A program made the position numbers and the translations under genes. Under the pieces are notes generated by a model that saw only the letters and a program-made list of their open reading frames with translations, was not told the origin of the DNA and searched no databases. From Paragonimus westermani (Eukaryota; Platyhelminthes; Trematoda; Plagiorchiida; Troglotrematidae): 64,000 bases of DNA. Positions 23,841 to 37,500 of this stretch are shown one piece after another. Position 1 is the stretch's first letter. Each line of letters begins with the position of its first letter. The DNA is taken from positions 154,173 through 218,172 of the forward strand of contig QNGE01000116.1 in the NCBI GenBank assembly GCA_008508345.1, given 5' to 3'.

Positions 23841-25189
23841 AGTAGGACGTCTTGCTATTGTACCACCGGTTTCTTTTGCAGTTATCCAAGCATAATTTTC
23901 ATTGATTCTAGCCAGGATAAACATTCATATTTGTGCTACCTTCGTGCCTTAGAGTCGTCCAGGTGAAAGTTCTACTTTTTGTTGAACACCACCTGTTCTT
24001 CCTGGATTATCCATTCGACATAAAACTTCGTCTAGTTTGAACCACACTGAATGTGTTCATGATCGAGGAAGGTTGATTCCCGTGTGCTTCGGTAACCAAA
24101 CGCGAGGCAATAGTACGCCGTTACTTGTGTGATTGTTGTTGAAGCGTCCAGTGCAAACTTGTTTTTCATAACTGTAAAACTCTGCTGTGTTGAACCAGTC
24201 GTTTGACTTTGCGCTTCTTTTGCCTGGTTAGGATTGATGTTAGTCCTCTTACTGCTGTTTATTTGTGCTGACGCGAACAACTAGTTGAAGATGACCAGAA
24301 TGCGATTGTAAATAATCATGGCTCGAACCCTAATAAGCATACGCATATATAATGGTACATGAGCGGCAACACATGAAATATGCCTACACAATAAATTAGC
24401 ACAAGTGTTAGACTTGTGTGAGAACCTGTGAGCGCGGTTTAAACTAGCTAACTGAATCACGGAACGGTTGGGTGGAACGACGTGATTTGAGTTGACTTGG
24501 GAATATATACGTACTTGTCATCTACATGCCGTATCACACAGTACAAATCTTGAAGGCTGAATCCTGTTCGTTTTGTGTCCCGGGCCATTGAAAACTGGTG
24601 GACTGGTTGCGTATGTTTAAATGGGATTTTGAAAAGGAGCCGTGTATATCCCTTGATCAAAGTTCAAACTGGCTAGTCTTTTTGAAAACCACGGTGGGCA
24701 ATAATGCTTGTTTCTCTCAAATTTTCGTTAAACTCGGCTCCCATTGATCACTTTGCAGTTGAAAATTTGTTAAACTGCTACAGCTGTTGTGGTGCACTTG
24801 TGCCTGTGGTAGTGCACTGTCTTGTTCGGCGACCATTCCGAACGGTTTCAGTAACGAACCGTTTTCGTTCCAAGGCGTCACCACCTCCCACATAGTGTGC
24901 TGTTCTGTTGAGATTTTCAAACCTAAAAATCGGCCAAGTCATGTTGACCACACGAAACATTCGCTTTTCAGCCTTTTTGTGTTCGTGTCACTCTGAAAGA
25001 TTTTCTTCGAACCCATTGTTCTTCGCGTCGTTATCTCTTGAGTCGACGGAGAATATAGTTTGTTCGCTTAGGGTGTTTTCCGTGCACAGTCAATATCTGA
25101 TTCACCCGTCAGACGCTGTTGGTGATTACTTGCTTTCGGGGTTTGCGCCGAACAGGTTCTGTAGTTTCTATAGCCTTTCATTTTAACAA
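23841..25189. other. intron sequence, nothing recognised
   Basis: No feature could be supported in this stretch. Confidence 0.4.
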
Positions 25190-25297
25190 TGTTCACTACC
25201 ATTGTTCACTACCTGTGGCAGTTAAGCATTAGTGTGAACCACTGATGTATTGCTGTCTATGATGATGATGATGATGATGATGATGATGTTCACTACC
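25190..25297 (+). mobile_element. 73-bp 5'-truncated RTE-like insertion with target-site duplication
   Basis: The insert is 25214-25286: 44 bp identical to the reverse complement of 10906-10949, then (ATG)10 at 25259-25288. It is flanked by the same 11 bp, TGTTCACTACC, at 25203-25213 and 25287-25297, with a further copy at 25190-25200. The combination of extreme 5' truncation, a trinucleotide 3' tail and a direct target duplication is the signature of target-primed reverse transcription. The third flank copy suggests that the target was already a small tandem repeat, or that the duplication was itself repeated. Confidence 0.85.
25259..25288 (+). repeat. (ATG)10 microsatellite, retrotransposon tail
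   Basis: Ten uninterrupted ATG units directly follow the 3' end of the truncated RTE-like insert. They are interpreted as its 3' tail, perhaps lengthened by slippage. Confidence 0.9.
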
Positions 25298-28200
25298 GGT
25301 CTTACAGATTCGTTGAAGCTACTTCTGATTAATTTTTGTAACTTGACGTGCTGGTCACATCTGTGCACTCCATCGGGGATTTGTACGGACCAAAACCACG
25401 GTGGTACTAGAAGCAACCGTGTTACACAGGCCAAAGAGAAGCAGTTAGGTAAAGGGCGGTTACGCTCAGAATTGACCGCATAGGCTCGATAGTGTGGTCA
25501 CGATCCAATGAGCATACAGGAGAACTATTTTTTCGATTGGGGCACCGTTTTCTTCCGCATATAAAGTGTTATAAAACGTACTCTCAAACAAAGGCATCCC
25601 GATCGCTCAACGGAAGGCCTTGACCACTAACGGATTGTTCAATACGGTCGAACTACTTCTGGTATAGTTCAAAAGTCTAGCATAGCCCTTAACCGGCCTG
25701 CTGCGCGTAACGGCAGGCATAGTCAGACAGCAATTTCTAACTCACTGCTGTCCGACCGAGAAAGTCTGACTGTCAAATGAGTTAAATTCTTCAGTAGTTG
25801 CCTCAGATAAAGTTCCCAAAGAAACTCATTTGTGGCTTAAACGACTGGGCAGCATCAGAAGTGAGTGTTCTCCGAACAGCACCACTATTCAACCACTACA
25901 ATTTTCTTGTTCTCTTTTGACCCACAAATATCTTCTGCTTTTCTTGAACTTTTGGGTGGTAATTGTCTTCTGAGATCAGGACAACTGACAATCATTGGCG
26001 CTTTTAATATTGGAATTCTCCGACAAGTGGATCAGCATGTTCCTTTGGCAAGTACTGTATGGCACCCGAAGCTTGATGTATACTGTTCCTGTGAGCTTTT
26101 TGTCTACGATTCCAGCACCGTTGGTCATTTGAGTTCACCTCCAGATCACCTTCGATCCGAGCGCTGCTCGCTCATGGTTTCTGAATACGCCACAGTTGCA
26201 TCTCACAATCAAAGTGGTGTGATAATGGCACTGAGTTCGAAGCAGCGCGGTGTTTACTCTATTAGATTTCAGTGAACCGTCACCCGTATGCTCTCAAAGC
26301 CAATATATCTGTCAGTCCGTCCATGCAATTGAAGAAGACGTCATATACTGATTGTATCAGCGGACGCTGCAGTGGTCATTTGTTCATACAATACGGAGAA
26401 TACGTTCCGCGGTGTCCTGGCAAAGCCTTTATAACAGACCAAACACACTAGCCAATAATTCGAGTGCTCAGCTAGGTCGTTTTGATCGAGATGAGAAGCG
26501 TCTGGGTAGTGTGTTTGGTGTTCAGGTCCAAAGCGCTGAGACCAGTGAAGAGCTGTTGAACTATTTCCAGAATCGCATGTGAACACAGAAAGAAGCATTG
26601 TGTCGCAGGGAAATCGCCCTGTACATTTCAGCCTGGGATGTGAATGGATCACACAGCAGTGAGTTACATCAGGTAACACTCTGTTTAAGACTTACATTTG
26701 TGAGCAGCCGCCTGAACTCGGGCCACGCAGTCATGTGTGTGGGTTTTGTTGATTTGTCTGTTCAGAACTCATGAGATAATGGATGCGGGCTATGTGACTG
26801 GTGTTCGAGCGGACAATGTGCGAGGAAGGCTTATGAAGTGGCGTTCAGAACGAACAGGTTGTCCAGTTCGAGTCAATTGAGAGAACCTAACGAACGGTGA
26901 GAGGAGACTGTGACAGTTGTGAGGGTTAATTGTGTATAGGTGTGTTCTGGAGGAGGTGTGCAGTTGTGGGATGATTAGGCTTTCTCCATGTGGACCAAGC
27001 AGTTGAACAAGTATCGTTCACATCTACTCGACTGTGAATGTGCGAGCGGCGGTGGAGAATCTAAAGGCAGGTTGGCTGAAAGCTTGTGTGAAGGTCTAGA
27101 GCATCACTTGGTTGAACAATGGGAAGCGATGGAGCGAGGATTTTATTGTGTGGGCTTGGCAGAATGTCACGTTCCCTGATTCGTGTTTATGTTGACCGTG
27201 GAGTCATTGAGAACGAGATCATATTTTGGGAACTTGGTTCTCCTCACATTAGGCAGTTTTGTTGACTTGGTGATTTGGTTGAATATTTTTGAGTTCACTT
27301 CTGTTGTGATCGGCTGGATTATGTGTGCGACGGGGCCCGATTGATGAATTGCTGCCTTTCGGGCGGTCGTCGATCGTAGGCGGAAATGCTGCTGTAGCCC
27401 GAGTGACTAATGCGTAGCTAGGTCCGTGTACGGGACCGCCTGTCTTTCTGTCATTTGATGGATGTTACGGATGGGTTAATGTGATGATCAAGCCTAGAGA
27501 AAATGTTTCAGGCTGTTCGGGAAACTGAAATTTACCTTTTGCTTTGTACTTGTCGACGGTTCTCGTTTTTACGAATCTGGCTTGAACGTTATGTGACAAC
27601 CACGGCTACTTGACTGTGGTCTCTGCTGTGGTCTCGCATCCAGGTTTCTTACTGATCTACTAGGTTGGCCGATTAAACGCATGGAGAGTCTAATTGGTTT
27701 TGTGATGCGGGACTGCGATCCGATTGGTGGTGCATCGATCACAGCTTTGTCTTGCGATGCGGTTTGTGGAAGGGCGCTCTTGCAGGTAGAGACTGGTCCA
27801 CCTCCGTTCACTTTGCACGCTTCTTCATTGAATGAATGATACACTCATCTCTCAGTTTGTGACTGGATACACGGTCGTCAGCCACGATTGCTCACAATTG
27901 ACTCGCTGTGTGCTAGTCGAGCACCAGTAGGATTTTCGCCGACCTTTCGCCCACTGTGTACGCCTTGCGACGACAGCAGATTAACCCACCCGTGCACTAC
28001 GCGGGTAACTATCGTTTTGAAAGTGTATTTACTTGGAATGCCACAGTAATGATCTGGGTCGCCTCATACACCGAGTCGTTCTAGCAGTGGCCATTTCTCT
28101 CATTTTGCTGTATGTTCTTGTCTGGTTGGTTGGTCAGCATAATTGTTTGTCTGCCACCTGTCCCGAACGTCGTCGTATGTAAACCTGACCGTAGGCTGAT

Positions 28201-31200
28201 GTTGGCTTGCCTGTCAGCTGTCCTTACATGCAGCCATTTTTACGACAGTGACTCTATCTTGGGCTAAACAAACTGGCTATACGCACCCGTTAGGTCAGAT
28301 GGTATAGTTGAATGGCAAACCGACATATTTCTCATTTGGTTAGATCAAGTTACTGGATAATTAGGTCGCTAAGGCTTTGATGAACCACAGCAATACGACG
28401 AATACTAAGTTAACCTGCTAGTAGGGATGTGATCAGTAAGAGGAAAGGTCGGTTAGGCACAGTCACTATTTTGATCATGTATGTTTTCCGCTACTCAACA
28501 AGTTCCATCACACTCTGCCGGTTGTTATCAGTTGACCTAATGAGGCGACTTCACATGAATGACTTGGAACCAGTGCAGCTGGGTTTCTCCTATTGTGCGA
28601 TTGTGGCCTTGTGTCGTAGGTCATATGCGTTGACTGTTTGATGGGCAGACTGCTCAAACCATTGCAATAACCTTAGGAGCTTCGAGAGTATAGGTAGTTC
28701 AGGGTTGTATCTGTCAGTCGCATTTCTCGTGGGTTACGTTCGATCGTAATATTATTTAAACTTTCCTACTTTTTAAGAAGAGGTCAAAGTCTGTGCTCAA
28801 GAGAAGTTCGTTCAAGCGCCGCAACGATGATGACGACCACTATACTCATTACCACTAGTTAAACACAGTTGAGCATTAACATTGTCAGACATTGCCCACC
28901 TAGCGGTATCGCCCACTAAGATAGAAACTGTTCTTTCCGTTTTCCTCAAGTTCTTTTGACTGAAACAAAATGATGAGATGCTGAAAACGGATATCCTTTT
29001 CGCTAGACTAGAAATCGTCAGTTCATGACAGCGAGTTTTTCAGAGCCTAGAACTCACTTGGTGCATTTTACGTTATTTACCGTCCAATCTCAACGGGCAA
29101 TCAAATGCCTTATTGTTTTTCCCCATTTAACCTTGTACGTGGTAAAAGTCTCATATCGATACTCTGGCGCTATCCCGTTTTCCGTCCGAAATTAGCCTCA
29201 AAATCCCAGTTTAACAATTCTGAACGTGTCGCCCCCAAATCCGACGTTTGAAGCCCGACAAACGGTGGCGTTGGTTTTATCGATCGACCACTTGACGTAA
29301 ACTTGAAACGCCTATTGGTCAAAATGATTGTAGGACAGTCAGTTCTCAAGGCCGACTATTGAGCACTTCTGCTGGAGTGTGTACGTGTAGCTACGCCCCT
29401 TTCATTGATTCACACGAGCACGTACGCACCCATCTGCTCTGCCAGCCCCAACGACCGTGTTTGGCTTGAGCATTTGAATCGTTAGTTAGGTGGATGTTGA
29501 GAGTAAGCTGTTTATGTCTCAATGTCGGGGCATCATCTGTAAAGCATCACCAGGTCGCGTAATTGTGTCACATAGTTTGTGTTCCTCGACATTCAGCAAT
29601 TGTGGTCGCATATTCGGCGCGACATTTTTATGTGAAGTTGAACCCGGAGCAGCTCCGTAATAACGACACCGGCTCCTACTCGTAGTCTGGCAGATTCGGC
29701 CCCTGTTTTCCTGACTGTTTCTGAATAGCCTGGCAGCATACGCATCCGGTACACTGCATTTTGGTAGAGCTAGAAACTACCATGAACTACGTTTCATGTG
29801 TAGCATCCGGTTTCCATCGCTCTGGATCCAGTTAACCACGGAGAAAATTGAGCGGTTGTTCCTTTGTTATGCAGCTGCTGAAACAACCTTTAGGCCATTT
29901 TGTAGAACATTATTTTTCGTGTTTGAGATCCTGAACTGTTAAACCTTACATTTAGAGAACAGCATTACGCAGGTATCTGAGAGGGAACGATCGCTTTGCA
30001 TAAAGTGGAATACACACAATTCTGGCCAGTACGCTTGGTAGACTTAAATTCGGTTAACCATATCGGGGATTGGTTGGGTCACACATCCTCTTTTCTTAGA
30101 TCACAACTTCACGATTTTAATTGCCTGTAGGATATCGCTTTCTTTTGCGACTATATACAGGCAATTTAAGACGCCTTAACCAATTTGATATCAGTTTGGC
30201 ATGAAGTGTGTTTTGTTTCCGAACGGGACACGCCTGGCGAAGACCTATTGCTTGTGTCTACCTTTTATGGATGAATAGGCTTGTTCGTTCTGGTATTTGC
30301 ACGGATGTTGATGAGTATGTGAGCTAAATGATTAACATCCTTGCCGTGTGATTATGAAACCTGACCTACCCGAGAGGACTCGTTCGCTGACTATCCGTTT
30401 TCCACAGCTGCTGCTTGCGTTCTATTGCTCGTATATGTTGGAAGCGCTATGCGAGCAACGAGAACACCAGACAGCGGGTCATCAAAGCCATTCCTCTAGA
30501 CATCTTCATAGGCCGTGGTTTTATGAGTTCGAGTGCGTTCTTTGCGTGCCAACTCACGGCTTGATTAGTGCTGTTTGTAGTACCCGGGGTTAGCTGTTAA
30601 AGGTAGTTTACCAGCTGAACAGTGACCTAGCACCTAGGTGTACAAGTGACATTGAGGCTTGCATTTATTGAGTCAACGCTTTTCCCCAGTTGGGGACTCA
30701 GTAACTCAGAACGTCTACGGTTATAGACTCTCCCCAAAACGGCACGTAGTTGTGTGGGGATGTCATAATGTCTATATTTACCCATGTTGTGTTGTGCCGT
30801 ACTTACTTCCATATCAGGCTTTCTTTTAAGTTTCCGAAAGGTCTATTGTCAACCAACCGGGTTGACACTTGTTGATACGTTGGACAAACTGACGAAGTCT
30901 TGGTGAACACCATGACGAAATGGATAAGCAACTCTGGTGCTACGAATGCTGCATGACAGCAAATGTCTTGTGATGCCATATCCAAAAAGCCGTTTTTAAA
31001 AGTGTTTTTCACTTGGCTTTGGTACTTTTATATTGGGCCGGTTCTCCGTCTTATCACAACATGTGCACCGATGTCACTGGGTTTGTCGATTTTCGGACAC
31101 TTGCCTGCCTGTAAATCAGCTGTTTTTCTTCCTAGCTTTTTGTCTCCAGGTTTGGCACATTTTTATTACGCCTAATCTTCATTCTGATCCAATTCAGCGG

Positions 31201-34200
31201 TTGAGTATTGCGAATGTCGGAATACCCGTACCGGAGCTTAGACACATGTTGCACACAATGGGGCGCCCAATTTACCTCTCGTTCGCCCGTTGGACGCAAA
31301 TCACTTACGCCCGAGTTCACGTGAAACGGAAACAGGGATACATAATGCGCGCGCTCACATGCGGAGGTTTCACTCAAACATAAATAATGGTGTGGATGAC
31401 CCTTTATGCAACTAGAAAACGGCTCATCCCATTCAAAACACTGGATTATTGAATGACGGCCGTGCGGCATGGTGGAAGTGTGAGAACAGCCTCATAGATG
31501 TCCCTGGCCCACCCGACAGACGCAGATGGCGAGTGGTTTGTTGTCCGCACGCCACTTACAGCTAGGCTTACCCAAAGTATGGTCCGATTCAAAGCGATCT
31601 CGTTTCGTTGTCCTGTTTCTTGTCTGTCTCTGATTGTTTTATATCAACCACTTCCATGGGGACGTTTAACACCGCCATACTCCTCTGAACATGATGTCCA
31701 GGAGAATAGTTTTCTCATCAGCATTTAGTATGCATGTTATACTGTGACGAATGTTCAAATCGGAGGAGGAAGTATTCCAATACTTGATGGAACACCTCAA
31801 CGCGGCGGTAAGGAATGTCCAAAAGTCCACAGTGATCGGATTACGGACAACAGGGACGACCGGACGTGCTATCGCTCAACGGAATCGGACCAACGGATGA
31901 GAAATGGCGGACAAAGACCCACGACAAAGGGTGTCCGTCAAACAAACCAGGCAGAGATGCACATAATGTGTGAGTGGGAACCGCGGCTGTGTTGTGGACT
32001 GGAATTCCGGTCCATAAACACGGGTGGCGCGGGAATGTACGAGTTGGGCGATAAAGGTCGTGCTTTACTGAACAACCTTTTGCTACAACATAACATTCGC
32101 TCCCCTCCCTTCTGCACGCCACGAACCCAAGGCCTGTCAAAACTGATTGGATGCAGTTATCATTCGGACTATTCCCGGGTGGCATAAAACATCATGTGTA
32201 CCTCTTAAATCCTGTTAACACCATTATGATTACGAGATTTGAATGTCAATAACTTGGTTCTCTTGACCAATTCTGTACACAACACCGTTGCGGAATGAAG
32301 AAAATTCAATCCTGTAACGTTGGATTTTGACATCTTTTTTGCTTCTTGTCGTACATGACGATGATGGACGCCTGATGATTGTGACAATTTCGAATTGCTT
32401 ACCCACACGATGTTGCTTTCACCTTCAGATAACTTTAACGATTGCGTACGCCTCCTTTTTTCAACCGTTTAAAAATATCTCTTACCTGGTGGCAGATCCC
32501 GAAAAAGACACCTAGTTTTCTCTTTTGGTTTGGGGTCGCTTCGGTTACCATATCTGGATCGTCTGTCCCAAAAACAGGATCAATTGTACCCACAATGGCC
32601 TGTCCCAGTTCTTTTTTCAAGTACTCGACAGCTCAGATAACTATCATTCAAGTGGAAAGTTTTGCCATACACCAACGAATGTATATTTATTAGAAAATGA
32701 TACCTATTGGCAACAGTAAGCGTACTTGTCCACAACTAGCTGCTCAGATTTAAGATCATTCGATGAAACCGGTTCTCATATGAACCTGAGATCATCAGGA
32801 TCTAAGTTGTTGGGTTCCCTCGTTGCCTCATATTTTTGCCCCTTGGCCTCATTTGATGCTCTTCGCTCAGTGGTTGTCATGTGCAACCCAGGTGGCGATT
32901 CAACTTTTGGAATTGCCTTCATCTGCGAGGACATTCAAGACAATTCCGTTGACCAATAGATTGCTGATTGCACTGAAAAGTCTGCCTGAAGCAGCGAACA
33001 CTTCGGGAAATGAAGAGGCGAAACTTAGAACAGAACTGACTTGTTTTGGGTTCGAGCTTGGGATACGAACATCTTTGAACTGGCTTGTTTCCGCGACTCT
33101 TACTGTTTCACGATGCGAGCATTTGGGAAGCGCGTGTTTTCTGTAGCTACATCAGAAACGTTTCGAACTAGTTAAGGCCCAAGCCATTTCGATCGTCGAT
33201 ACCGAGGTTTTCACTGGTGCATACACTCCCTTAAATTTTTGTTGTGGCACCAAAAGGTGGTAAGGCTTAGTTTTGTTGCGGTTGCGACTATTTCTGTGAC
33301 ACTTCTAAGTATTGGGCTTAGTTGTATGTTACCGCTAAAACCGATTCGCATGACTTCTCGACGCTGCCCCGCGATAAATGTTTCAAACTTAGGTTTTAAG
33401 CGAGCCGATCAAGAATGTGTGCATTTTTGCCCAAAGATTACCAGCATAGAATCACATCACATGAGTGCGCTCGCAGTCAGAAAGGTTGGTCCACATTAGA
33501 TCGCGTAGTGCGATTCGATTGGTATATCGACTTTCGAGCCAAATAGCATTCCTAACAAATCATCAGTGGTTGATACTGATACGTTGTCGCAGTGTGTTCG
33601 AGTAGTGGCCTATACTTTTTAAGGAAATCTTAATTCGAAACATGGTCAGCCGACGCGTGCACGATCGTCACGTAGTGATTCAGATTTCAGATAGATATGG
33701 GTTGCTGCTTTATCGTGTACCAAAGTGTCAATCAGATCCGTCCGAAACCCGAGTCATTCTGTGACGACTGCATATAATTCAGGTGTTCATGTTTTGTCTC
33801 GAGTCAACTTGTTTCCTCAAAACACGTGGGCGACTATCGAAGTGCGCAACGTCATGCAATCATAAGACGAATGCTAATTCTACTGAACACGAATGCGAAT
33901 AACTGGTACGGACAACAGTGAACGTGTAGCGCGAATGGAAGCCCCTTCCGATTAGCCCCCAAACCGCTAGCGACAGGAATCAGTGAAAACACGAACAAAG
34001 GAGACTCCGGATAAGCAATGTACTTAGCCACCAGCTGCTTTGCGAATTTACACGAGAAACTGGTCGATATTTATGGAGAATCACTGACCTTGTAGCCGCG
34101 TGAGCGCGCAAAGAAATATTTGAATTCCACGCCAGTGCATATCTCAGTAACAGTTTGAGATGTCTGATTTCTGACAACGGAATCGTGTTCTTCGGGTCAG

Positions 34201-36599
34201 GTTTGTGCTCACCTCAACAGTGAAAACATAAACTCCGGTTGATTGACAAAAGAAAGAAGGGACATAGAACTCAAGTTATAAACCTCTATCTCTACATTCA
34301 GATGGTGGATATCAAGTTGGCGAACGCCGCAAACAGAAAACGGAGTAGCATTTTTGAATAAGACGTCTTCGGTAACGCAACTACTATCATTTTCCAGCCC
34401 TCTTAATCCTCCCCACTTAGCAGACCATTCAGTCGAACAACGGGACCACTTACACTAGTGTCTCTTTAATGCCTAGTTCTTTGTAATGTGATTGGAATGA
34501 AGCGATTTTCTGGTTGGAGAAAATTCAGTCGACTAGTGCTCACGCACTAACTACTGCAGAAAAAATTGTGGTCGATTGGCGCCAGCCAATCGAAGACAGT
34601 CGTCAACTGCTATATTGAGTTTGTTTGTATGAGGTGGTGGTTAAAACAAGCTGGTTGAACACTTGTCAGATTTTATCAACCGAGTTGCATAAGACAAGGC
34701 CATGTAAACTTAACAGTGAACGAGTCAATCAAAACGCAGAACGTTTGTCGCTCAATATCAATTCCAAACACTGTTGTTGTTCCGTAAGAAAGTTGTGCTT
34801 TGTTTGCTGCCCAGACCACTTATTTTTTTCTTCGATTTGGTAGCCTAATACGCGATATTCTCCTAACGTCTCTGGCTAAAGACCAGATCGGTCGCAAGTC
34901 AGTCCCAATACAGGAAGCAGTCACAACCTATTCTTCCTAACCTAATGGTATCTGCTTTCTCTTCCCCGTCGATCCATCATTTGAGCACTGCGACCCTTGA
35001 GTTAGAAGATCGAGAACAGCATATGACGCAGCAAACTATGGGCTGACGTTTTTAGTACACGGCCTAACTGCTTAAGTTCGTGTACCTTCAAGCCTTATTG
35101 GGTGAATCCGTTTGACCTCATTGCCAAAAGCCTGCCTACTAAACTTTGCTTACCCGATGATGTATGTGATTGAACGCACGAGTCGACTCTGAAAAACCGT
35201 AATGCGCTCAATCTGTTCAATCTGCATCATCCATGTTTTGAAGCCTTGCACTAACACTGCTCTGGCTGCGCTTTTATGAATGTGCACTTGGAGTTTAGGT
35301 GAGATATCCTCTCAGAGTCATAGGTGACTCTGGTTGAACAAAACTATCCAATTCACAGGAACGTAAGTCCCACTTGAATTGCCCAAATTCTTTTTATCCA
35401 TGTGCCAGCTTTCCGTGTACACGATGCGGTCAACAGTTTCGGAAAATTTATTAAGTCTAAGGTTAACATAATTACTACCTAACCGTTCACCTAGGTGTTG
35501 GTTCTTTTAGCATGAGATTTGATCTCGTCCTTTCCTCTTTTTAACATCAAAACGGGATTTTTTGCTTTGGTTTTGTGATATTTTCGCGTCAGTGTGGACC
35601 GCTGGCCTACCGATTATCCCACAACGGAGCATCCGGAAACAAAGTCCGGAATCAAAAGCACGTCACTAGAATTTCATCTGAATGGCTTGCCCAAAATCAG
35701 GCCTGCTAACCGAGTAGGCTAAGCTAACTGCCCCAACGCACCGCTTGAAACAACCGTGTGCGATGGCACTGGGTTGTACATGCAGTTCAGGTCAAATCAC
35801 TCCACTCCATCGTCCCAATCTCTTGACCGCCCCGGTCCATGGCTGTTGAAAAACGTCCTAGCGTTTGAAAGACATCGCAGAGCTGAAACCTAACATTCAT
35901 CAGTCTGCTCAAATGAACAAAGTGGCGCAGTTAACAGACGATTTGGCTAGAAATCATGTAATAATAAGCGGCTGACAAACCTTCAGCTGTTTATAACAAC
36001 CAACGAGACACAAGGACACCAAAAGCGAGATTCACATCGAGTGGAATGCCATTCGTTGTCGAAGGAATTGGACGATTTGTTATTCCTATCTGTTGCATGT
36101 GTACCCGTGGTCTGGTGGGTCGGAAGTGGGGTAGCAGGACGAATGATCCAAAGGTTTGTGCAAAATGATTAAAAATCCCCGGAGTAGTCATCAGAGAAGT
36201 GGTGTAACGAGCAAGCGTGTTTTCGGTTATTCATCACCAGGCCAAATAAATGACATTTATATGGTTAAACCGAATTGCATACGTAATCTACAAGGCTTGT
36301 TGGGTTCGCCACACCTTTATGAGACCATTACCAAACAATTTGTTGTCATATACGATGGCTGAACCGCCCTTTATCTATGCCATCTGAATGTTTGTCAAAC
36401 TAAACATCATTTCTGTAGACCCTCGGCGGCTGAATGGAATCACGGGATGGTCAAGCAACGACGTGATTACGAATTGTGACCTGTAGAGTAAAGTAGGAAG
36501 ATGCCGGTTTTTCGTGTAATTCGATGTGGTGGCGTGTATCGAATGGTGTGCCATTTTCCCCCATACTTTGCTTCTTTTCCTTGGCATTGTGATAACCAG
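25298..36599. other. 11.3 kb of intron without recognisable features
   Basis: No known protein motif, complete tRNA or long repeat was found on either strand. The longest open frames (147 codons at 31744-32187 and 136 at 25865-26275) have no recognisable domain and look like chance frames. The segment near 26,760-27,560 is visibly rich in G and poor in C on the plus strand, unlike its neighbours. Confidence 0.4.
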
Positions 36600-37500
36600 C
36601 TGCTCGAGCCACACTTGGTTAGGCAAGTTTCTGGCCCGGTCGCGGTTGTATCGATCGTGGGCAATAGGCACGGGAGCATCGCCACTCCCTCTCTCAGCCA
36701 ACGATCGTGATATTTTCAGACCTAACGACTGCTTTTAATTCGGTTTCTCAACACGCTCTTTGAGGCTGTCTTCATCACAAAAGTGAAGTATGTCAATTTG
36801 TTAAAGTTGTATACCCGTGCAATTATGCTCAGCTACCTCGAGCGTTTTCCACATCAAGTGACGTTCAACAGAGATGTCCGATCTCTCCTTTCCTTTGTGA
36901 TTGAATTCATTCTGGGAGTTTCCGTCGTCCTCACAGCGGACCTTATACCAGATGGTAAGTTAGTCGATAGTCAATATGTGGACGATATTAATTTATTTCG
37001 TTCTTCTGCAGGGAGCATGCAGACCATGCTGAATCGGTTAAATGATACGGCTGGTCTGTATGGTGTGTACTTTGCAAATTCAAAGTGTTGTGATGTTACA
37101 AGATAGAGTTGGCCGGGACCCTGTGTTTGTTGTTACTATTGAGCTGTTGGAATCTGTCGATTGTTACACCAACCTGGTTAGTGTCATTTCTTTAGCCTAT
37201 AGTGTTGCCGACGAGATGTCCTGGAAGATAGCGGAAGTGCGTGGTGCATTCGCCAGCTTACATCACTTGTGCCGTCGCAAAGACAACAGTTTGTTGACTA
37301 AAAGCGGAGTTCACAGTGCATTTGTGCATGCGGTTTTACTCTGCGGGTGGGAGACCTGACCCATTATGCAGAGGATGCACACAGACTCTCGGTATTCGAT
37401 CACCGTTATCCTCGCCGATTAGTTAGTATCAGATACGCTGACTGTGTGAATAAGGTTGAGCCTGCTAGATCATTTCGAAAAGAGAGTGAGCAGAACCGCT
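36600..37500 (+). pseudogene. RTE-like reverse transcriptase remnant (subfamily A)
   Basis: Plus-strand frames show the RT landmarks in order: WPGRGCIDRG near 36631, REHRHSLSQP then TIVIFSDLTTAFNSV near 36670-36740 (motif A region), then after frame breaks SQYVDDINLF near 36970 (the YxDD catalytic box), MQTMLNRLND, and further on ISLAYSVADEMSWKIAEVRGAF and VHAVLLCGWET near 37330. At least two stops and one frameshift (between the frames ending 37104 and starting 37042) break it. The motifs align with the less damaged minus-strand copy at 62.6-63.8 kb, so they are the same broad family. It runs in the same direction as the host gene. Confidence 0.8.

Noticed and set aside
25865..26275. 136-codon open frame on the plus strand
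   Set aside because: No recognisable motif or composition bias; not supported as a gene or exon.
31744..32187. 147-codon open frame on the plus strand
   Set aside because: No domain, no splice or start context, and an equally long frame on the opposite strand; looks like a chance frame.
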